From Planomicrobium sp. Y74 (lineage in GTDB: Bacteria; Bacillota; Bacilli; Bacillales_A; Planococcaceae), in assembly GCF_003668635.1 (NCBI RefSeq), contig NZ_RCWH01000002.1, positions 372,001 through 436,000 of the forward strand: a DNA stretch of 64,000 bases, read 5' to 3'. This document shows positions 1 to 8,776 of the stretch, one piece after another; the stretch's first letter is position 1; every line of letters starts with the position of its first letter. The notes beneath the pieces are model-generated. The model saw only the letters and a program-made list of their open reading frames with translations, did not search any database and was not told where the DNA came from. The translations under genes and the position numbers were made by a program.

Positions 1-1
1 A

Positions 2-1321
2 AAATACAATAAAGTCAAAGATGATCTTGAGTACCTTCTAAAGAAAGTGCCGGCAGTTGGCGGCAAGCTTGCCTCTACTGCAGAGCGGGTTAAAGACAGC
101 CTGAAATATCTATTGGTATCCGGTATGTTCTTTGAAGAACTCGGATTCACTTATCTTGGTCCTATTGATGGTCACGATCTGGAAGAATTGGAAGATAATC
201 TTCAATATGCCAAAAAAGTGGGCGGCCCTGTCCTGTTGCACGTCGTTACGAAAAAAGGGAAAGGCTTTTTGCCTGCAGAACAGGATAAAATCGGCACATG
301 GCACGGAACTGGCCCTTATAAAATCGATACCGGTGATCTTGTAAAATCATCTTCGAAAGCACCTTCTTGGAGCGGTTTGATTGCGGAAACTGTCCGCAAG
401 CTGGCTCGCACAGATGAGCGCATCGTGGCAATTACACCAGCAATGCCTGTAGGTTCAAAGCTTGAAGGCTTTGCTTCCGAATTCCCGAATCGTTTCTACG
501 ATGTGGGAATCGCTGAACAGCATGCCACAACCATGTCTGCCGGACTTGCTACACAGGACATGAAACCTTTCCTTGCCATCTATTCGACATTCCTTCAACG
601 CGCCTATGACCAGGTGGTCCATGACATTTGCCGCCAAAATCTGAATGTCTTTATCGGCATTGACCGCTCCGGTTTGGTAGGGGCAGACGGCGAGACGCAT
701 CAGGGTGTATTTGATGTCGCATTCCTCCGCAACCTGCCGAATATGGTTGTCATGATGCCGAAAGATGAAAACGAAGGGCAGCATATGGTCAAAACAGCCA
801 TCGACTATAACGGAGGTCCGATTGCATTGCGTTATCCGCGGGGCAATGGTCTTGGTGTAGTAATGGATGATGAGCTTAAAGCCTTGAAAATCGGCAGTTG
901 GGAAGTTTTAAGAGAAGGCAGCGATGCCGTCATTCTTACTTTCGGCACGACAATTCCGATGGCGATGGATGCAGCTGAAAAACTTGCAGAAAACGGCATT
1001 AATGCAGAAGTAGTCAATGCAAGATTCATTAAACCGCTGGACGAAGAAATGCTCCATGGTATTTTCAAACGCAATATTCCGGTGCTGACAGTTGAAGAAG
1101 CGATTCTGCAAGGCGGTTTCGGCAGTGCTGTTCTGGAATTTGCCCATGAAAATGGTTATTACGATGCCGTTATCAATCGTATGGGAATACCTGACCAATT
1201 CATAGAACATGGAGATGTAGCTGAATTGATGGATGAAATTCACTTGAACAGCGATCAAATCATTAGCACTGTAAAAAGTCAGATTCCTGAAAAATCACAG
1301 GCAGGTTACAAAGCTCTATGA
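2..1321 (+). CDS. dxs: 1-deoxy-D-xylulose-5-phosphate synthase, 5'-truncated by window edge
   Basis: The product condenses pyruvate and glyceraldehyde 3-phosphate to DXP using thiamine diphosphate, the first step of the MEP isoprenoid pathway in the cytosol. The reading frame is open from base 2, so the start lies upstream and a GTG at 47 is internal. 439 C-terminal residues are visible of about 630 usual for the family. They include the GPIDGHD segment, the pyrimidine-binding transketolase domain with GETHQG, and the C-terminal transketolase domain. The stop overlaps the start of tlyA (ATGA at 1318-1321), which indicates translational coupling, as in Bacillus. Confidence 0.97.
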   Translation, partial: KYNKVKDDLEYLLKKVPAVGGKLASTAERVKDSLKYLLVSGMFFEELGFTYLGPIDGHDLEELEDNLQYAKKVGGPVLLHVVTKKGKGFLPAEQDKIGTWHGTGPYKIDTGDLVKSSSKAPSWSGLIAETVRKLARTDERIVAITPAMPVGSKLEGFASEFPNRFYDVGIAEQHATTMSAGLATQDMKPFLAIYSTFLQRAYDQVVHDICRQNLNVFIGIDRSGLVGADGETHQGVFDVAFLRNLPNMVVMMPKDENEGQHMVKTAIDYNGGPIALRYPRGNGLGVVMDDELKALKIGSWEVLREGSDAVILTFGTTIPMAMDAAEKLAENGINAEVVNARFIKPLDEEMLHGIFKRNIPVLTVEEAILQGGFGSAVLEFAHENGYYDAVINRMGIPDQFIEHGDVAELMDEIHLNSDQIISTVKSQIPEKSQAGYKAL

Positions 1322-2139
1322 ATAAGATAAAAAAAGAGCGTGTGGATGTTCTCCTTGTTGACAGGGGAATATGTGAAACACGTGAAAAAGCAAAACGGGC
1401 CATCATGGCTGGGATCATCTATTCCGGTTCTGAGCGGATGAATAAACCGGGAGAAAAAATCTCTTCGGATGCTCCTCTCCAAATGAAAGGCAATGATTTG
1501 AAATATGTCAGCCGGGGCGGCTTGAAACTTGAAAAAGCCCTGGCTGAATTCGACTTGTCAGTAGAAGGGAAACTAATGCTGGATATCGGTTCTTCCACCG
1601 GCGGCTTCACGGACTGTGCTTTGCAGAACGGCGCTGCCCATTGTTACGCGCTGGACGTCGGCTATAACCAACTGGCGTGGAAAATCAGGCAGGACGAACG
1701 TGTAACGGTTATGGAGCGGACTAATTTTCGGCATTCCAAACCGGAAGATTTCACAGAAGGATTGCCTGAATTCGCCAGTATCGATGTATCTTTTATTTCA
1801 TTGAAGATCATCCTGCCAGTATTGAAAACAATCCTGGTGCCTGGAGGGGACGTAATCACACTTGTAAAACCTCAATTCGAAGCAGGCAGAGAAAATGTCG
1901 GCAAAAAAGGCATTATACGAGATCCGAAAATCCATAAGGATGTTCTTATCAAAGTAGGCCGGTTTGCATCTGAAGCCGGTTTCCATATCCGGAATATGTC
2001 TTTTTCCCCCATTACTGGAGGGGAAGGCAATATTGAATTTCTCTTCCATTTGCAATCAGCTTTCGAAGGGGAAGAAATCGACGGGATTTCGGAACCATTG
2101 GCAGACCAGACTGTGAAGCTGGCTCATGAAAATCTTTAG
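1318..2139 (+). CDS. tlyA: TlyA family rRNA (cytidine-2'-O)-methyltransferase
   Basis: The protein has 273 residues. An N-terminal S4 RNA-binding domain (about residues 5-65, [19 protein letters not shown]) is followed by an FtsJ-like methyltransferase domain with the SAM-binding segment [15 protein letters not shown] around residue 88. Characterised TlyA proteins methylate 16S and/or 23S rRNA; older annotations call them hemolysins. The B. subtilis equivalent is yqxC. It is coupled to dxs by a 4-base overlap and followed by a terminator, so it ends the upstream operon. Confidence 0.93.
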   Translation: MNKIKKERVDVLLVDRGICETREKAKRAIMAGIIYSGSERMNKPGEKISSDAPLQMKGNDLKYVSRGGLKLEKALAEFDLSVEGKLMLDIGSSTGGFTDCALQNGAAHCYALDVGYNQLAWKIRQDERVTVMERTNFRHSKPEDFTEGLPEFASIDVSFISLKIILPVLKTILVPGGDVITLVKPQFEAGRENVGKKGIIRDPKIHKDVLIKVGRFASEAGFHIRNMSFSPITGGEGNIEFLFHLQSAFEGEEIDGISEPLADQTVKLAHENL

Positions 2140-2144
2140 CAGGC

Positions 2145-2180
2145 AAACACATTCCTTCGGGCATGTGTTTTCTTGTTTTT
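2145..2180 (+). terminator. Rho-independent terminator after tlyA
   Basis: AAACACAT (2145-2152) pairs with ATGTGTTT (2063 plus 100, i.e. 2163-2170), closed by a CTTCGG-type loop and followed by a T-rich run. The -35 of the next promoter (2178-2183) begins inside its tail. Confidence 0.75.
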
Positions 2181-2226
2181 ACAAACATTTAAGGTTACGA
2201 TATAAAAGAATTAGAATAATTATTCA
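2178..2226 (+). promoter_or_regulatory. argR promoter with ARG box
   Basis: TTTACA (2178-2183), a 17-base spacer and TATAAA (2201-2206) form a sigma-A promoter. Directly downstream, AGAATAATTATTCA (2213-2226) matches the ArgR operator core TGAATWWWWATTCA at 13 of 14 positions. The site covers the expected start of transcription, which suggests that ArgR represses its own gene. The promoter and box are seen; autoregulation is inferred. Confidence 0.72.
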
Positions 2227-2241
2227 TTCAGGGGGCGCATT

Positions 2242-2691
2242 ATGAATAAAGGACAACGCCATATAAAGATCCGTGATCTCATATCGAACCGAGAGATTGA
2301 AACACAGGATGAATTGGTGGATATATTGAAAGCCGGAGGGTATGAAGTTACTCAAGCTACGGTATCAAGAGACATCAAAGAGCTGCATCTTGTGAAGGTG
2401 CCTTTGCAGGATGGACGCTATAAATACAGTTTGCCGGCAGACCAGCGCTTTAATCCCATGCAAAAATTACATCGGGCACTTACCGATGCTTTTGTCAGCA
2501 TCGACGGCGCCAGCCATTTTTTGGTCATGAAAACTTTACCAGGCAATGCTCATGCAATCGGTTCCTTGATCGACCATCTTGACTGGCCGGAAATATTGGG
2601 AACCATATGCGGAGATGATACCTGCCTGATTATCTGCAGGGATATCGAACATCGTGACATATTAAAACAGCGATTGATTGAAATGCTTTGA
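2242..2691 (+). CDS. argR: Arginine repressor ArgR/AhrC
   Basis: This is a 149-residue hexameric arginine-responsive regulator. The N-terminal winged helix-turn-helix (residues about 1-70, with [15 protein letters not shown]) binds ARG boxes. The C-terminal domain carries the arginine-binding GTICGDDT motif near residue 127. The ATG has a GGGGGC ribosome site 6 bases upstream. It represses arginine biosynthesis; argG-argH at 34.3 kb carries a candidate operator. It sits directly upstream of recN, as in B. subtilis ahrC-recN. Confidence 0.96.
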   Translation: MNKGQRHIKIRDLISNREIETQDELVDILKAGGYEVTQATVSRDIKELHLVKVPLQDGRYKYSLPADQRFNPMQKLHRALTDAFVSIDGASHFLVMKTLPGNAHAIGSLIDHLDWPEILGTICGDDTCLIICRDIEHRDILKQRLIEML

Positions 2692-2708
2692 CAAAGAGGT
2701 GAAATGGG

Positions 2709-4406
2709 ATGCTTCGTGAATTGGATATACGAAATTTTGCTATTATAGATAATTTGACAGTCAGTTTTACCGATGGACTTACCGTGTTAACCGGCGAAAC
2801 GGGGGCAGGTAAGTCAATAATCATCGATGCCGTCAACCTTTTGGCAGGCGGCAGGGGCAGCCAGGAATTTATCCGGCATGGAGCAAATAAAGCCGAGATT
2901 GAAGGGCTTTTTTCCGTTGAGGATCCCAAACATCCCGTTTTTCGTAAAATGGAAGAGCTGGGAATCGATTCTGCTGAAGGTGATGTATTGTTGCGCCGCG
3001 AGCTGAATGATAAAGGGAAAAACGTATGCAGGATAAACGGTAAAATGGTGACAATTTCCATTTTAAGGGAAGTTGGCGGTGCCTTGATTGATATCCACGG
3101 CCAGCATGAAACACAGGAATTGATGGATGAAAAACGGCATCTGCATCTTTTGGACCAATACGCAGGAAAAAGCCTTTTAAAAGCGAAAGCCAGTTACTCA
3201 AATACTTATGAAAAGTATATGAAACTTAAACGCGAATTTTCTTCGTATAATGAAAATGAGCAGCAGATTGCACAACGTATTGATTTATTGACCTTTCAGT
3301 TAAGGGAAATCGAAGCAGCTGAACTTGTTGCCGGGGAAGAAGAAGAACTGGCAATGGAACGGAAAAAACTGCAGAACTTCAATAAAATCTATGAATCGGT
3401 GGCTGCAGCACATGAGGCGATTCAAGGTGAAACCAAAGGTCTGGATTGGGTAGGATCTGCAATGTCAGAACTCGAACATGCTGCCTCTGTTGACGAAACA
3501 TATCAAAGCCATTCGGAAATGGTGAGTGGGGCCTTTTATCAACTGCAGGATACAGCGACAGAGATCAAACGGATGCTCGACCAAATGGAGTTCGATCCTG
3601 CCCGGCTCAACGAAATTGAGCAGCGTCTCGCAGCTATACAAGGACTGAAGAGGAAATATGGCGCATCTGTGGAAGATATCCTGTTGTACCAGGAGACCCA
3701 GACCGACGAATTGGATAAATTATTAAACCGTGACCAGCGTCTTCAGCTGGACCAGCAAAAACTGAAAGAATTGAATGAAGATTTAAAAGTCGAGGCAGAA
3801 GAGCTGACTTTACTTAGGAAGAAAGCAGCTACTCGGTTAAGCAAGGACATTATGGAGCAGCTTCGCGAATTGCATATGGGCAAGGCTTCATTTGAAGTGG
3901 TTTTCGAACCGTTTGCACCGGGAAAATTTGATCGAAACGGCGGGGATTCAATTGCCTTCCATATTTCAACAAATTTGGGCGAACCCTTGAAGCCTTTGAC
4001 GAAAGTCGCTTCAGGCGGTGAATTATCCCGAATGATGCTTGCTTTAAAAACGATTTTTTCGAAGCACCAAGGAATCACTTCCATCATTTTCGATGAAGTC
4101 GACACGGGCGTCAGCGGCCGCGTAGCACAGGCGATAGCAGAAAAAATTGCGGCTATATCCGTGCATTCCCAAGTGTTATGCATTTCCCACTTGCCGCAGG
4201 TTGCTGCAATGGCTGACCAGCATCTTTTCATTGAAAAACGAATCGAAAAGAAACGCACTATAACAGCGGTCCATGAATTGGATGGCCGTGAGCGGACGGA
4301 AGAGATGAGCAGGATGCTCTCTGGAGCAGAAATTACAGAACTGACTTTGCAGCACGCAGATGAACTGCTTAAGCTTGCTAAAGACCGGAAGCTTGCGATG
4401 AGATAA
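2709..4406 (+). CDS. recN: DNA repair protein RecN
   Basis: The 565-residue protein is an SMC-like ATPase acting early at DNA double-strand breaks. Walker A GETGAGKS is near residue 30. A long central coiled coil (about 160-370) is rich in Glu and Lys. The ABC signature ASGGELSR and Walker B SIIFDEVDTGVSG lie near 440-470. The length matches the family. It starts 17 bases after argR and is probably co-transcribed with it. No LexA box was seen in the 17-base gap. Confidence 0.96.
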   Translation: MLRELDIRNFAIIDNLTVSFTDGLTVLTGETGAGKSIIIDAVNLLAGGRGSQEFIRHGANKAEIEGLFSVEDPKHPVFRKMEELGIDSAEGDVLLRRELNDKGKNVCRINGKMVTISILREVGGALIDIHGQHETQELMDEKRHLHLLDQYAGKSLLKAKASYSNTYEKYMKLKREFSSYNENEQQIAQRIDLLTFQLREIEAAELVAGEEEELAMERKKLQNFNKIYESVAAAHEAIQGETKGLDWVGSAMSELEHAASVDETYQSHSEMVSGAFYQLQDTATEIKRMLDQMEFDPARLNEIEQRLAAIQGLKRKYGASVEDILLYQETQTDELDKLLNRDQRLQLDQQKLKELNEDLKVEAEELTLLRKKAATRLSKDIMEQLRELHMGKASFEVVFEPFAPGKFDRNGGDSIAFHISTNLGEPLKPLTKVASGGELSRMMLALKTIFSKHQGITSIIFDEVDTGVSGRVAQAIAEKIAAISVHSQVLCISHLPQVAAMADQHLFIEKRIEKKRTITAVHELDGRERTEEMSRMLSGAEITELTLQHADELLKLAKDRKLAMR

Positions 4407-4441
4407 AACTCCACCGGGCAGTTACAGGAGGACGAGAAATA

Positions 4442-5200
4442 ATGGAAAAGATAACTATCGCGATTGCCGATGATAATCGCCAATTAGCGGATATGATGGT
4501 AGAATACCTGAACTTGCAGGAAAATATGGAAGTCGTAGCAGTAGCCCATAACGGAAAAGAATGCATCGAAATGCTGAAGAAGCAAAAAGCGGACATTCTC
4601 CTTTTGGATAATATCATGCCATTCCTTGATGGCATCGGTGTTTTGGACGTCATCAAAGGAGAAGAGGAACTGAAGGATGTGCGGGTCATCATGTTATCTG
4701 CATTCGGCCAGGACACTTTAATGAGCCAGGCTGCTCAAAATGGAGCTTCTTATTTCATCATGAAACCGTTTGAACTCGACCGGCTGGCTTTGCAAATTGA
4801 ACATATTATGGAAGAGCAGGCCAGGGAGCCGGAAGTTAAAGATGACCCAATTACTGCTGTCATCAAGGAAATCGGGATTCCGCCACATATTAACGGTTAT
4901 ATCTACTTAAAGGAAGCTGTCAACCTGGTTTTGGAAGACCCGAATATAATCCATAAAGTGACCAAGTCGCTTTATCCTGGAATAGCGGAAAGGTTTGATA
5001 CGACTTCCACACGTGTTGAACGTTCTATCCGGCACGCGATCGAGCTTGTCTGGAATCGCGGAGATATTAAAGCTATAGCACAAACCTTCGGATACAGTGA
5101 AGAATATTTGAAAAATCGGCCGGCAAATTCAGAGTTTATTGCTATGCTGTATGACACGGTCAGCCGTAATATGGAAAATGAAAGTGCCAATGCAGAGTAG
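4442..5200 (+). CDS. spo0A: Stage 0 sporulation response regulator Spo0A
   Basis: The 252-residue protein has a receiver domain with acidic residues D10/D11, phospho-acceptor D56 (LLLDNIMP), S86 and K108. The C-terminal Spo0A DNA-binding domain keeps the recognition-helix block RVERSIRHAIELVWNRG and the NSEFIAM segment, so the protein looks functional. An AGGAGG site (4426-4431) precedes the ATG. In Bacillus, spoIVB lies between recN and spo0A; here the gap is 35 bases and spoIVB is absent. This suggests that spo0A is retained for roles other than, or in addition to, sporulation. Confidence 0.95.
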   Translation: MEKITIAIADDNRQLADMMVEYLNLQENMEVVAVAHNGKECIEMLKKQKADILLLDNIMPFLDGIGVLDVIKGEEELKDVRVIMLSAFGQDTLMSQAAQNGASYFIMKPFELDRLALQIEHIMEEQAREPEVKDDPITAVIKEIGIPPHINGYIYLKEAVNLVLEDPNIIHKVTKSLYPGIAERFDTTSTRVERSIRHAIELVWNRGDIKAIAQTFGYSEEYLKNRPANSEFIAMLYDTVSRNMENESANAE

Positions 5201-5225
5201 CGGCAACTAGTTTTCCACTTCTATG

Positions 5226-5262
5226 AGGGCATCAGAAAATATTATTTCTGGAGCCCTTTTTT
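5226..5262 (+). terminator. Terminator after spo0A
   Basis: AGGGC..CAGAAA (5226-5237) pairs with TTTCTG..GCCCT (5245-5257) across a small AT-rich loop, followed by TTTTTT. Confidence 0.75.
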
Positions 5263-5364
5263 CTATACGGATAACTGTACATCCATGGCAGGCATGATAA
5301 AATGGCTACGGACGGCATTAACTATTTGTCATTTGAAAATCCTTAAGCAGAAAGCGTGATATAG

Positions 5365-6084
5365 GTGCAGACTATTGAAATATACAGCCATCGCGGTGCT
5401 TCTTCTTCAGCACTTGAAAATACATGGGCTGCTTTTCGAAGAGCTTGTGAGCTTGATGTAGGTATTGAACTGGACGTGCAGATTACGAAAGATGGTGTCG
5501 TGCTGGTATTCCACGACGATAACTTGAAAAGGCTGGGCGGCAAAAACTTGAATATAGCCGATATTGATTATGAAAAAGTGAAAGATTTAAAAATTGGCAA
5601 ACGGGGTCGGCGAAAGTTTTCGGATGATCGCATTCCTTTGGCATATGAAGTTTTTCATTGGGCAAAAGAAAAAAAGGTTCCATTGAATATAGAGATTAAA
5701 GAATCGTTCGCTGTACACCCGGAAGGGCCGGAAATTTTGGCTGCCATGCTTGAAGGGCTAAAGGATATCCATTTGTCTTCTTTCAACAGCGGGCTTCTGA
5801 AGGAAATGAAAAGATTGAAACCGGACATCGAAACAGCCCTTGTAGTCAAAAGAAATTTTTCTTTGAGGCTATTGAAACAGCTGCCATGGATTGACGGTAT
5901 CCATCTTCATAAACGCCTTTATTCAGAAAATCTTATAGCCAGACTGAAGGGCATGGAGAAGACGGTAAGGGTTTATGGAATTGTGGGGACAGAACAAGCT
6001 GTAAAACAGCCTTCGCAGTATCTTTCAGGGATCATTACTGATTACCCAGCGAAAATAAAAGAAAAAATGCGTCTGCCGGAATAA
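5365..6084 (+). CDS. Glycerophosphodiester phosphodiesterase (GDPD family)
   Basis: The 239-residue enzyme is predicted to hydrolyse glycerophosphodiesters to glycerol 3-phosphate and an alcohol. The GDPD signature is at the N-terminus: HRG at residues 9-11, then EN, then ELD and FHDD around residues 33-53 supply metal and catalytic residues. There is no signal peptide, so it is cytosolic. The start is GTG at 5365, because an in-frame TAG lies immediately before it; the ribosome site is weak. The B. subtilis counterpart beside spo0A is yqiK. Its stop lies inside the terminator hairpin. Confidence 0.88.
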   Translation: MQTIEIYSHRGASSSALENTWAAFRRACELDVGIELDVQITKDGVVLVFHDDNLKRLGGKNLNIADIDYEKVKDLKIGKRGRRKFSDDRIPLAYEVFHWAKEKKVPLNIEIKESFAVHPEGPEILAAMLEGLKDIHLSSFNSGLLKEMKRLKPDIETALVVKRNFSLRLLKQLPWIDGIHLHKRLYSENLIARLKGMEKTVRVYGIVGTEQAVKQPSQYLSGIITDYPAKIKEKMRLPE

Positions 6085-6101
6085 GGCAGACGCATTTTTT
6101 T
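6062..6101 (+). terminator. Strong terminator overlapping the end of the GDPD gene
   Basis: A perfect 16-base stem (6062-6077 with 6085-6100) has A and T tracts on the two sides, so it should work in both directions. It would also stop transcripts from the minus-strand DUF2627 gene. Confidence 0.9.
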
Positions 6102-6122
6102 ATGGGTGATTTACTGTGTTCT

Positions 6123-6243
6123 TTGTCAAGACTCCAGCGGCCCTGCTCTTCGGGTCATAAGCCGGATTAGCTGCGTGGCAAAGATCGCCACTTGGCTAAT
6201 CCGTCTTATGCCTTTCAGAGCATAACGGGCGCTGTCGCTTTTC
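6123..6243 (+). repeat. Palindromic interspersed repeat, copy P1
   Basis: About 120 bases fold into one long imperfect hairpin: CATAAG/CTTATG, GGATTAGC/GCTAATCC and GTGGC/GCCAC nest around 6156-6209, and GCTCT/AGAGC flanks them. The ends read AGACTCCAGCGG and CGGGCGCTGTCGCTTTT. The same ends occur at 17043-17163 (inverted) and 37067-37180. It lies between convergent genes. Confidence 0.8.
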
Positions 6244-6244
6244 C

Positions 6245-6478
6245 TTACTTCTGGAATCTCTTTGAAACGGTCCCTTTTTTACGGTCCCGGTTTAACAGGA
6301 AACCAGCGAAAAAGCCGATGCCCAGAATAGTGAAAAGAAGACCGAGCGAGAATTGAAGCCAAAGTACAGGATATGGTTCCAGCAATTTATTGAATACGGA
6401 ATCTCTCATCAGTTTAATGCCGTATGCGGCCATAATTCCGGGGATTAAAAGAATGATGAATGCAATTAAACGTCCCAT
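6245..6478 (-). CDS. DUF2627 small membrane protein (YqzF-like)
   Basis: The product has 77 residues with two predicted membrane helices (about residues 4-22 and 38-64) and a basic C-terminus. It resembles the DUF2627 protein YqzF that sits beside bkdR in B. subtilis; its function is unknown. The ATG at 6478 was chosen because AAGGAGTGG lies 4-5 bases upstream; a longer frame to 6607 has no ribosome site and would cross the divergent bkdR control region. Confidence 0.8.
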   Translation of the reverse strand: MGRLIAFIILLIPGIMAAYGIKLMRDSVFNKLLEPYPVLWLQFSLGLLFTILGIGFFAGFLLNRDRKKGTVSKRFQK

Positions 6479-6560
6479 GTTTCCACTCCTTCTTTGTCTA
6501 TTGTTCCGATTTCCATTAAAGTTGTCAAGAATTCCTACCTGAGGTACCCTTAAATAAGAA

Positions 6561-6575
6561 TTGCAATCTATTGCA
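6561..6575 (+). promoter_or_regulatory. Paired TTGCA repeats upstream of bkdR
   Basis: Two TTGCA pentamers start at 6561 and 6571, exactly 10 bases apart. Four more with the same period precede ptb (8649-8683). They are a candidate binding site for BkdR, which would imply autoregulation. Confidence 0.45.
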
Positions 6576-6601
6576 TAGTCAGTAAAGGAGTTTGAATTAT
6601 C

Positions 6602-8647
6602 TTGCAAAAAGTATTGATTATTGGCGGCGGCGCAGGCGGCTCGGCCGTTCTTGAATTGCTTCGTGATTCAGAGAATCTGGATATGGTTGGCATTGCGGAT
6701 ATCAATCCTGCAGCTCCGGCACTGGATCTTGCGAAAGAACTGGGCATCACCATAAAAAACAGCTATAGAGATTTTGGTACAAATGATTTTGACATCGTCA
6801 TCAATGTCTCAGGAAGCAACGAAGTGCAGCGGCAACTGGAAGATTACTTTCCCGGCAGTACGGTCATCATACCCGGAAGTATTGCTAACTTTATCGTAAA
6901 GCTGATTAATGAAAAAGAACATTTCATCAAAAAACTAAGCAGCGAAAGCCATAAGCAAAACATCATCTTTAATTCGATCGAAGAAGGAATGATAGGCATT
7001 GACCAAACTAGCCATATCATTTTCATGAACCGCTCCGCTTCCCGGATGCTTGAAAAGGATTCAGGGGATGTTATTGGCAAACACATTCATGAATTGATTT
7101 CCACGAGTGAACTTCCGCGTATTTATGAAACGGGAAGAATCGAATTGAATCGGGAGTTGCAACTGAAAAACGGGTTGAAGATTGTGACCTCCCGCTTTCC
7201 GATGATTGATGAGAATGGTGAAATCATCGGGGCGTTTGCTGTTTTTCAGGATATTACGGAAGTGGTTTCACTGGCGGAAGAAATAACGGATCTGAAAGAA
7301 ATTCAGACCATGCTTCAGGCAATTATCCAGTCCAGTGATGATGCTATTTCAGTTGTAGATGAGAACGGATATGGCCTGCTTGTTAACCCTGCTTATACAA
7401 GAATCACAGGTTTGCAGATGGAGGATGTCATCGGGCAGCCTGCCTCGGCCGATATTTCCGAAGGGGAAAGCATGCATTTAAGGGCTTTGCAGACGAGAAA
7501 GCCGGTGCGCGGTGTGAACCTTAAAGTAGGTCCTGCAAAGCGGGAAGTAATCGTCAATGTTGCACCCATCATTGTGGATAATATCTTGAAAGGCAGTGTG
7601 GGTGTCATTCATGACACGACAGAAATAAGGTCTCTTATGAAAGAGCTGGACCGTGCAAGAAGCATTATCCGTACTCTGGAATCAAAATACACTTTTGACG
7701 ATATCATCGGCTTATCTCCTGAAATGCAGCTGTCATTGCAACAGGCCAAGCTGGCTGCACAAACGCCTGTCACTGTATTGCTCCGGGGGGAATCCGGTAC
7801 AGGCAAAGAGTTGTTCGCTCACGCCATACATAGCGCGAGTGACCGGAAATACAACAAATTTGTCCGTGTAAACTGTGCGGCTTTATCTGAAGAGTTGCTG
7901 GAAAGTGAGCTTTTTGGCTACGAGGAAGGTGCAATGCCTGGAGTCAAAAGCGGTGAAAAGAAAGGATTGTTTGAAGAGGCGAATAACGGCAGTATCTTTA
8001 TTGATGAAATCGGTGAATTATCGCCAGTCATACAAAGTAAACTATTGAGGGTGCTGCAGGAACATGAAACTCTCCGGATAGGGGGGAGCAAACCCGTGCC
8101 TGTTAATGTCCGGGTCATCGCTTCAACAAACGCGAATATGGAGAAAGCATTGCTTGACGGAACTTTCAGGGAAGACCTCTATTACCGCCTCAACCGAATG
8201 CCGATCCTTATTCCTCCTCTTCGGAGCAGAAAACAGGATATTCCACGCATAGTGGACCGGCTGTTGATGAAATTGAATCAGGAGTATGGCAGAAACGTTG
8301 AAAGTGTCACCGATAAAGCATTGCAGCTTTTGCGCTTATACGATTGGCCCGGGAACGTCAGGGAACTGGAGAATGTCATCAGCCGAGCTATGATCTTTAT
8401 GAATATCAATGAAAAAGTGATGACAGAAAAAAATATACCATTAAATATGATCAAAGCGGCAGAAGCCAAAAACGAAGTCGCCATCGAAAGCGGCAGCCCT
8501 CTCCAAGAGCAGCTGGATACCGTTGAAAGGGGAATCCTGCAGCGGGCCATCGAACAAAACAATGGAAACAAATCAAAAACTGCCAAATCACTGGATATAT
8601 CTTTGAGAACTTTATATTACAAGCTGGAAAAGTTCGGGTTGACCTAG
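6602..8647 (+). CDS. bkdR: BkdR-type enhancer-binding regulator with altered GAFTGA loop
   Basis: The 681-residue protein has a Rossmann-like N-terminus (GGGAGGSAV), two PAS-type sensory domains (about 115-215 and 235-340), an AAA+ domain (about 365-590, Walker A GESGTGKE at 396-403, Walker B IFIDEIGEL) and a C-terminal Fis-type helix-turn-helix. In B. subtilis, BkdR activates the bkd operon with sigma-54 (SigL). Here the sigma-54-contacting GAFTGA motif is replaced by GAMPGV (443-448), although the ATPase motifs look intact. TTG start, with AAAGGAG upstream. It probably still controls the downstream bkd genes, perhaps without sigma-54. Confidence 0.9.
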   Translation: MQKVLIIGGGAGGSAVLELLRDSENLDMVGIADINPAAPALDLAKELGITIKNSYRDFGTNDFDIVINVSGSNEVQRQLEDYFPGSTVIIPGSIANFIVKLINEKEHFIKKLSSESHKQNIIFNSIEEGMIGIDQTSHIIFMNRSASRMLEKDSGDVIGKHIHELISTSELPRIYETGRIELNRELQLKNGLKIVTSRFPMIDENGEIIGAFAVFQDITEVVSLAEEITDLKEIQTMLQAIIQSSDDAISVVDENGYGLLVNPAYTRITGLQMEDVIGQPASADISEGESMHLRALQTRKPVRGVNLKVGPAKREVIVNVAPIIVDNILKGSVGVIHDTTEIRSLMKELDRARSIIRTLESKYTFDDIIGLSPEMQLSLQQAKLAAQTPVTVLLRGESGTGKELFAHAIHSASDRKYNKFVRVNCAALSEELLESELFGYEEGAMPGVKSGEKKGLFEEANNGSIFIDEIGELSPVIQSKLLRVLQEHETLRIGGSKPVPVNVRVIASTNANMEKALLDGTFREDLYYRLNRMPILIPPLRSRKQDIPRIVDRLLMKLNQEYGRNVESVTDKALQLLRLYDWPGNVRELENVISRAMIFMNINEKVMTEKNIPLNMIKAAEAKNEVAIESGSPLQEQLDTVERGILQRAIEQNNGNKSKTAKSLDISLRTLYYKLEKFGLT

Positions 8648-8648
8648 A

Positions 8649-8683
8649 TTGCAACTTATTGCACGTTTTTGCAAGAATTTGCA
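8649..8683 (+). promoter_or_regulatory. Four helically phased TTGCA repeats before ptb
   Basis: TTGCA begins at 8649, 8659, 8669 and 8679, a perfect 10-base period of one helical turn. The array follows the bkdR stop and lies 94 bases before ptb. It fits cooperative binding of an oligomeric regulator on one DNA face, most likely BkdR. Part of it resembles a -24/-12 promoter, but it lacks the GG doublet and the spacing is one base short. Confidence 0.55.
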
Positions 8684-8706
8684 AAGAGTTCGGCTGTTTT
8701 CAACTG

Positions 8707-8720
8707 ATAAAACGCTTACA
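8707..8720 (+). promoter_or_regulatory. Candidate CcpA cre site before ptb
   Basis: Read on the minus strand, TGTAAGCGTTTTAT matches the cre consensus TGWAARCGYTWNCW at 13 of 14 positions. Catabolite repression of branched-chain amino acid degradation would be expected. CcpA binding is inferred. Confidence 0.55.
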
Positions 8721-8776
8721 TCCCTTATATTGCGGGCTTTTTTCTGCTTTAATTAAATAGAATGAGGTGATAATCA

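Noticed and set aside
8655..8675. Possible sigma-54 promoter before ptb
   Set aside because: It lacks the -24 GG and the spacing to GC is 10 instead of 11 bases.
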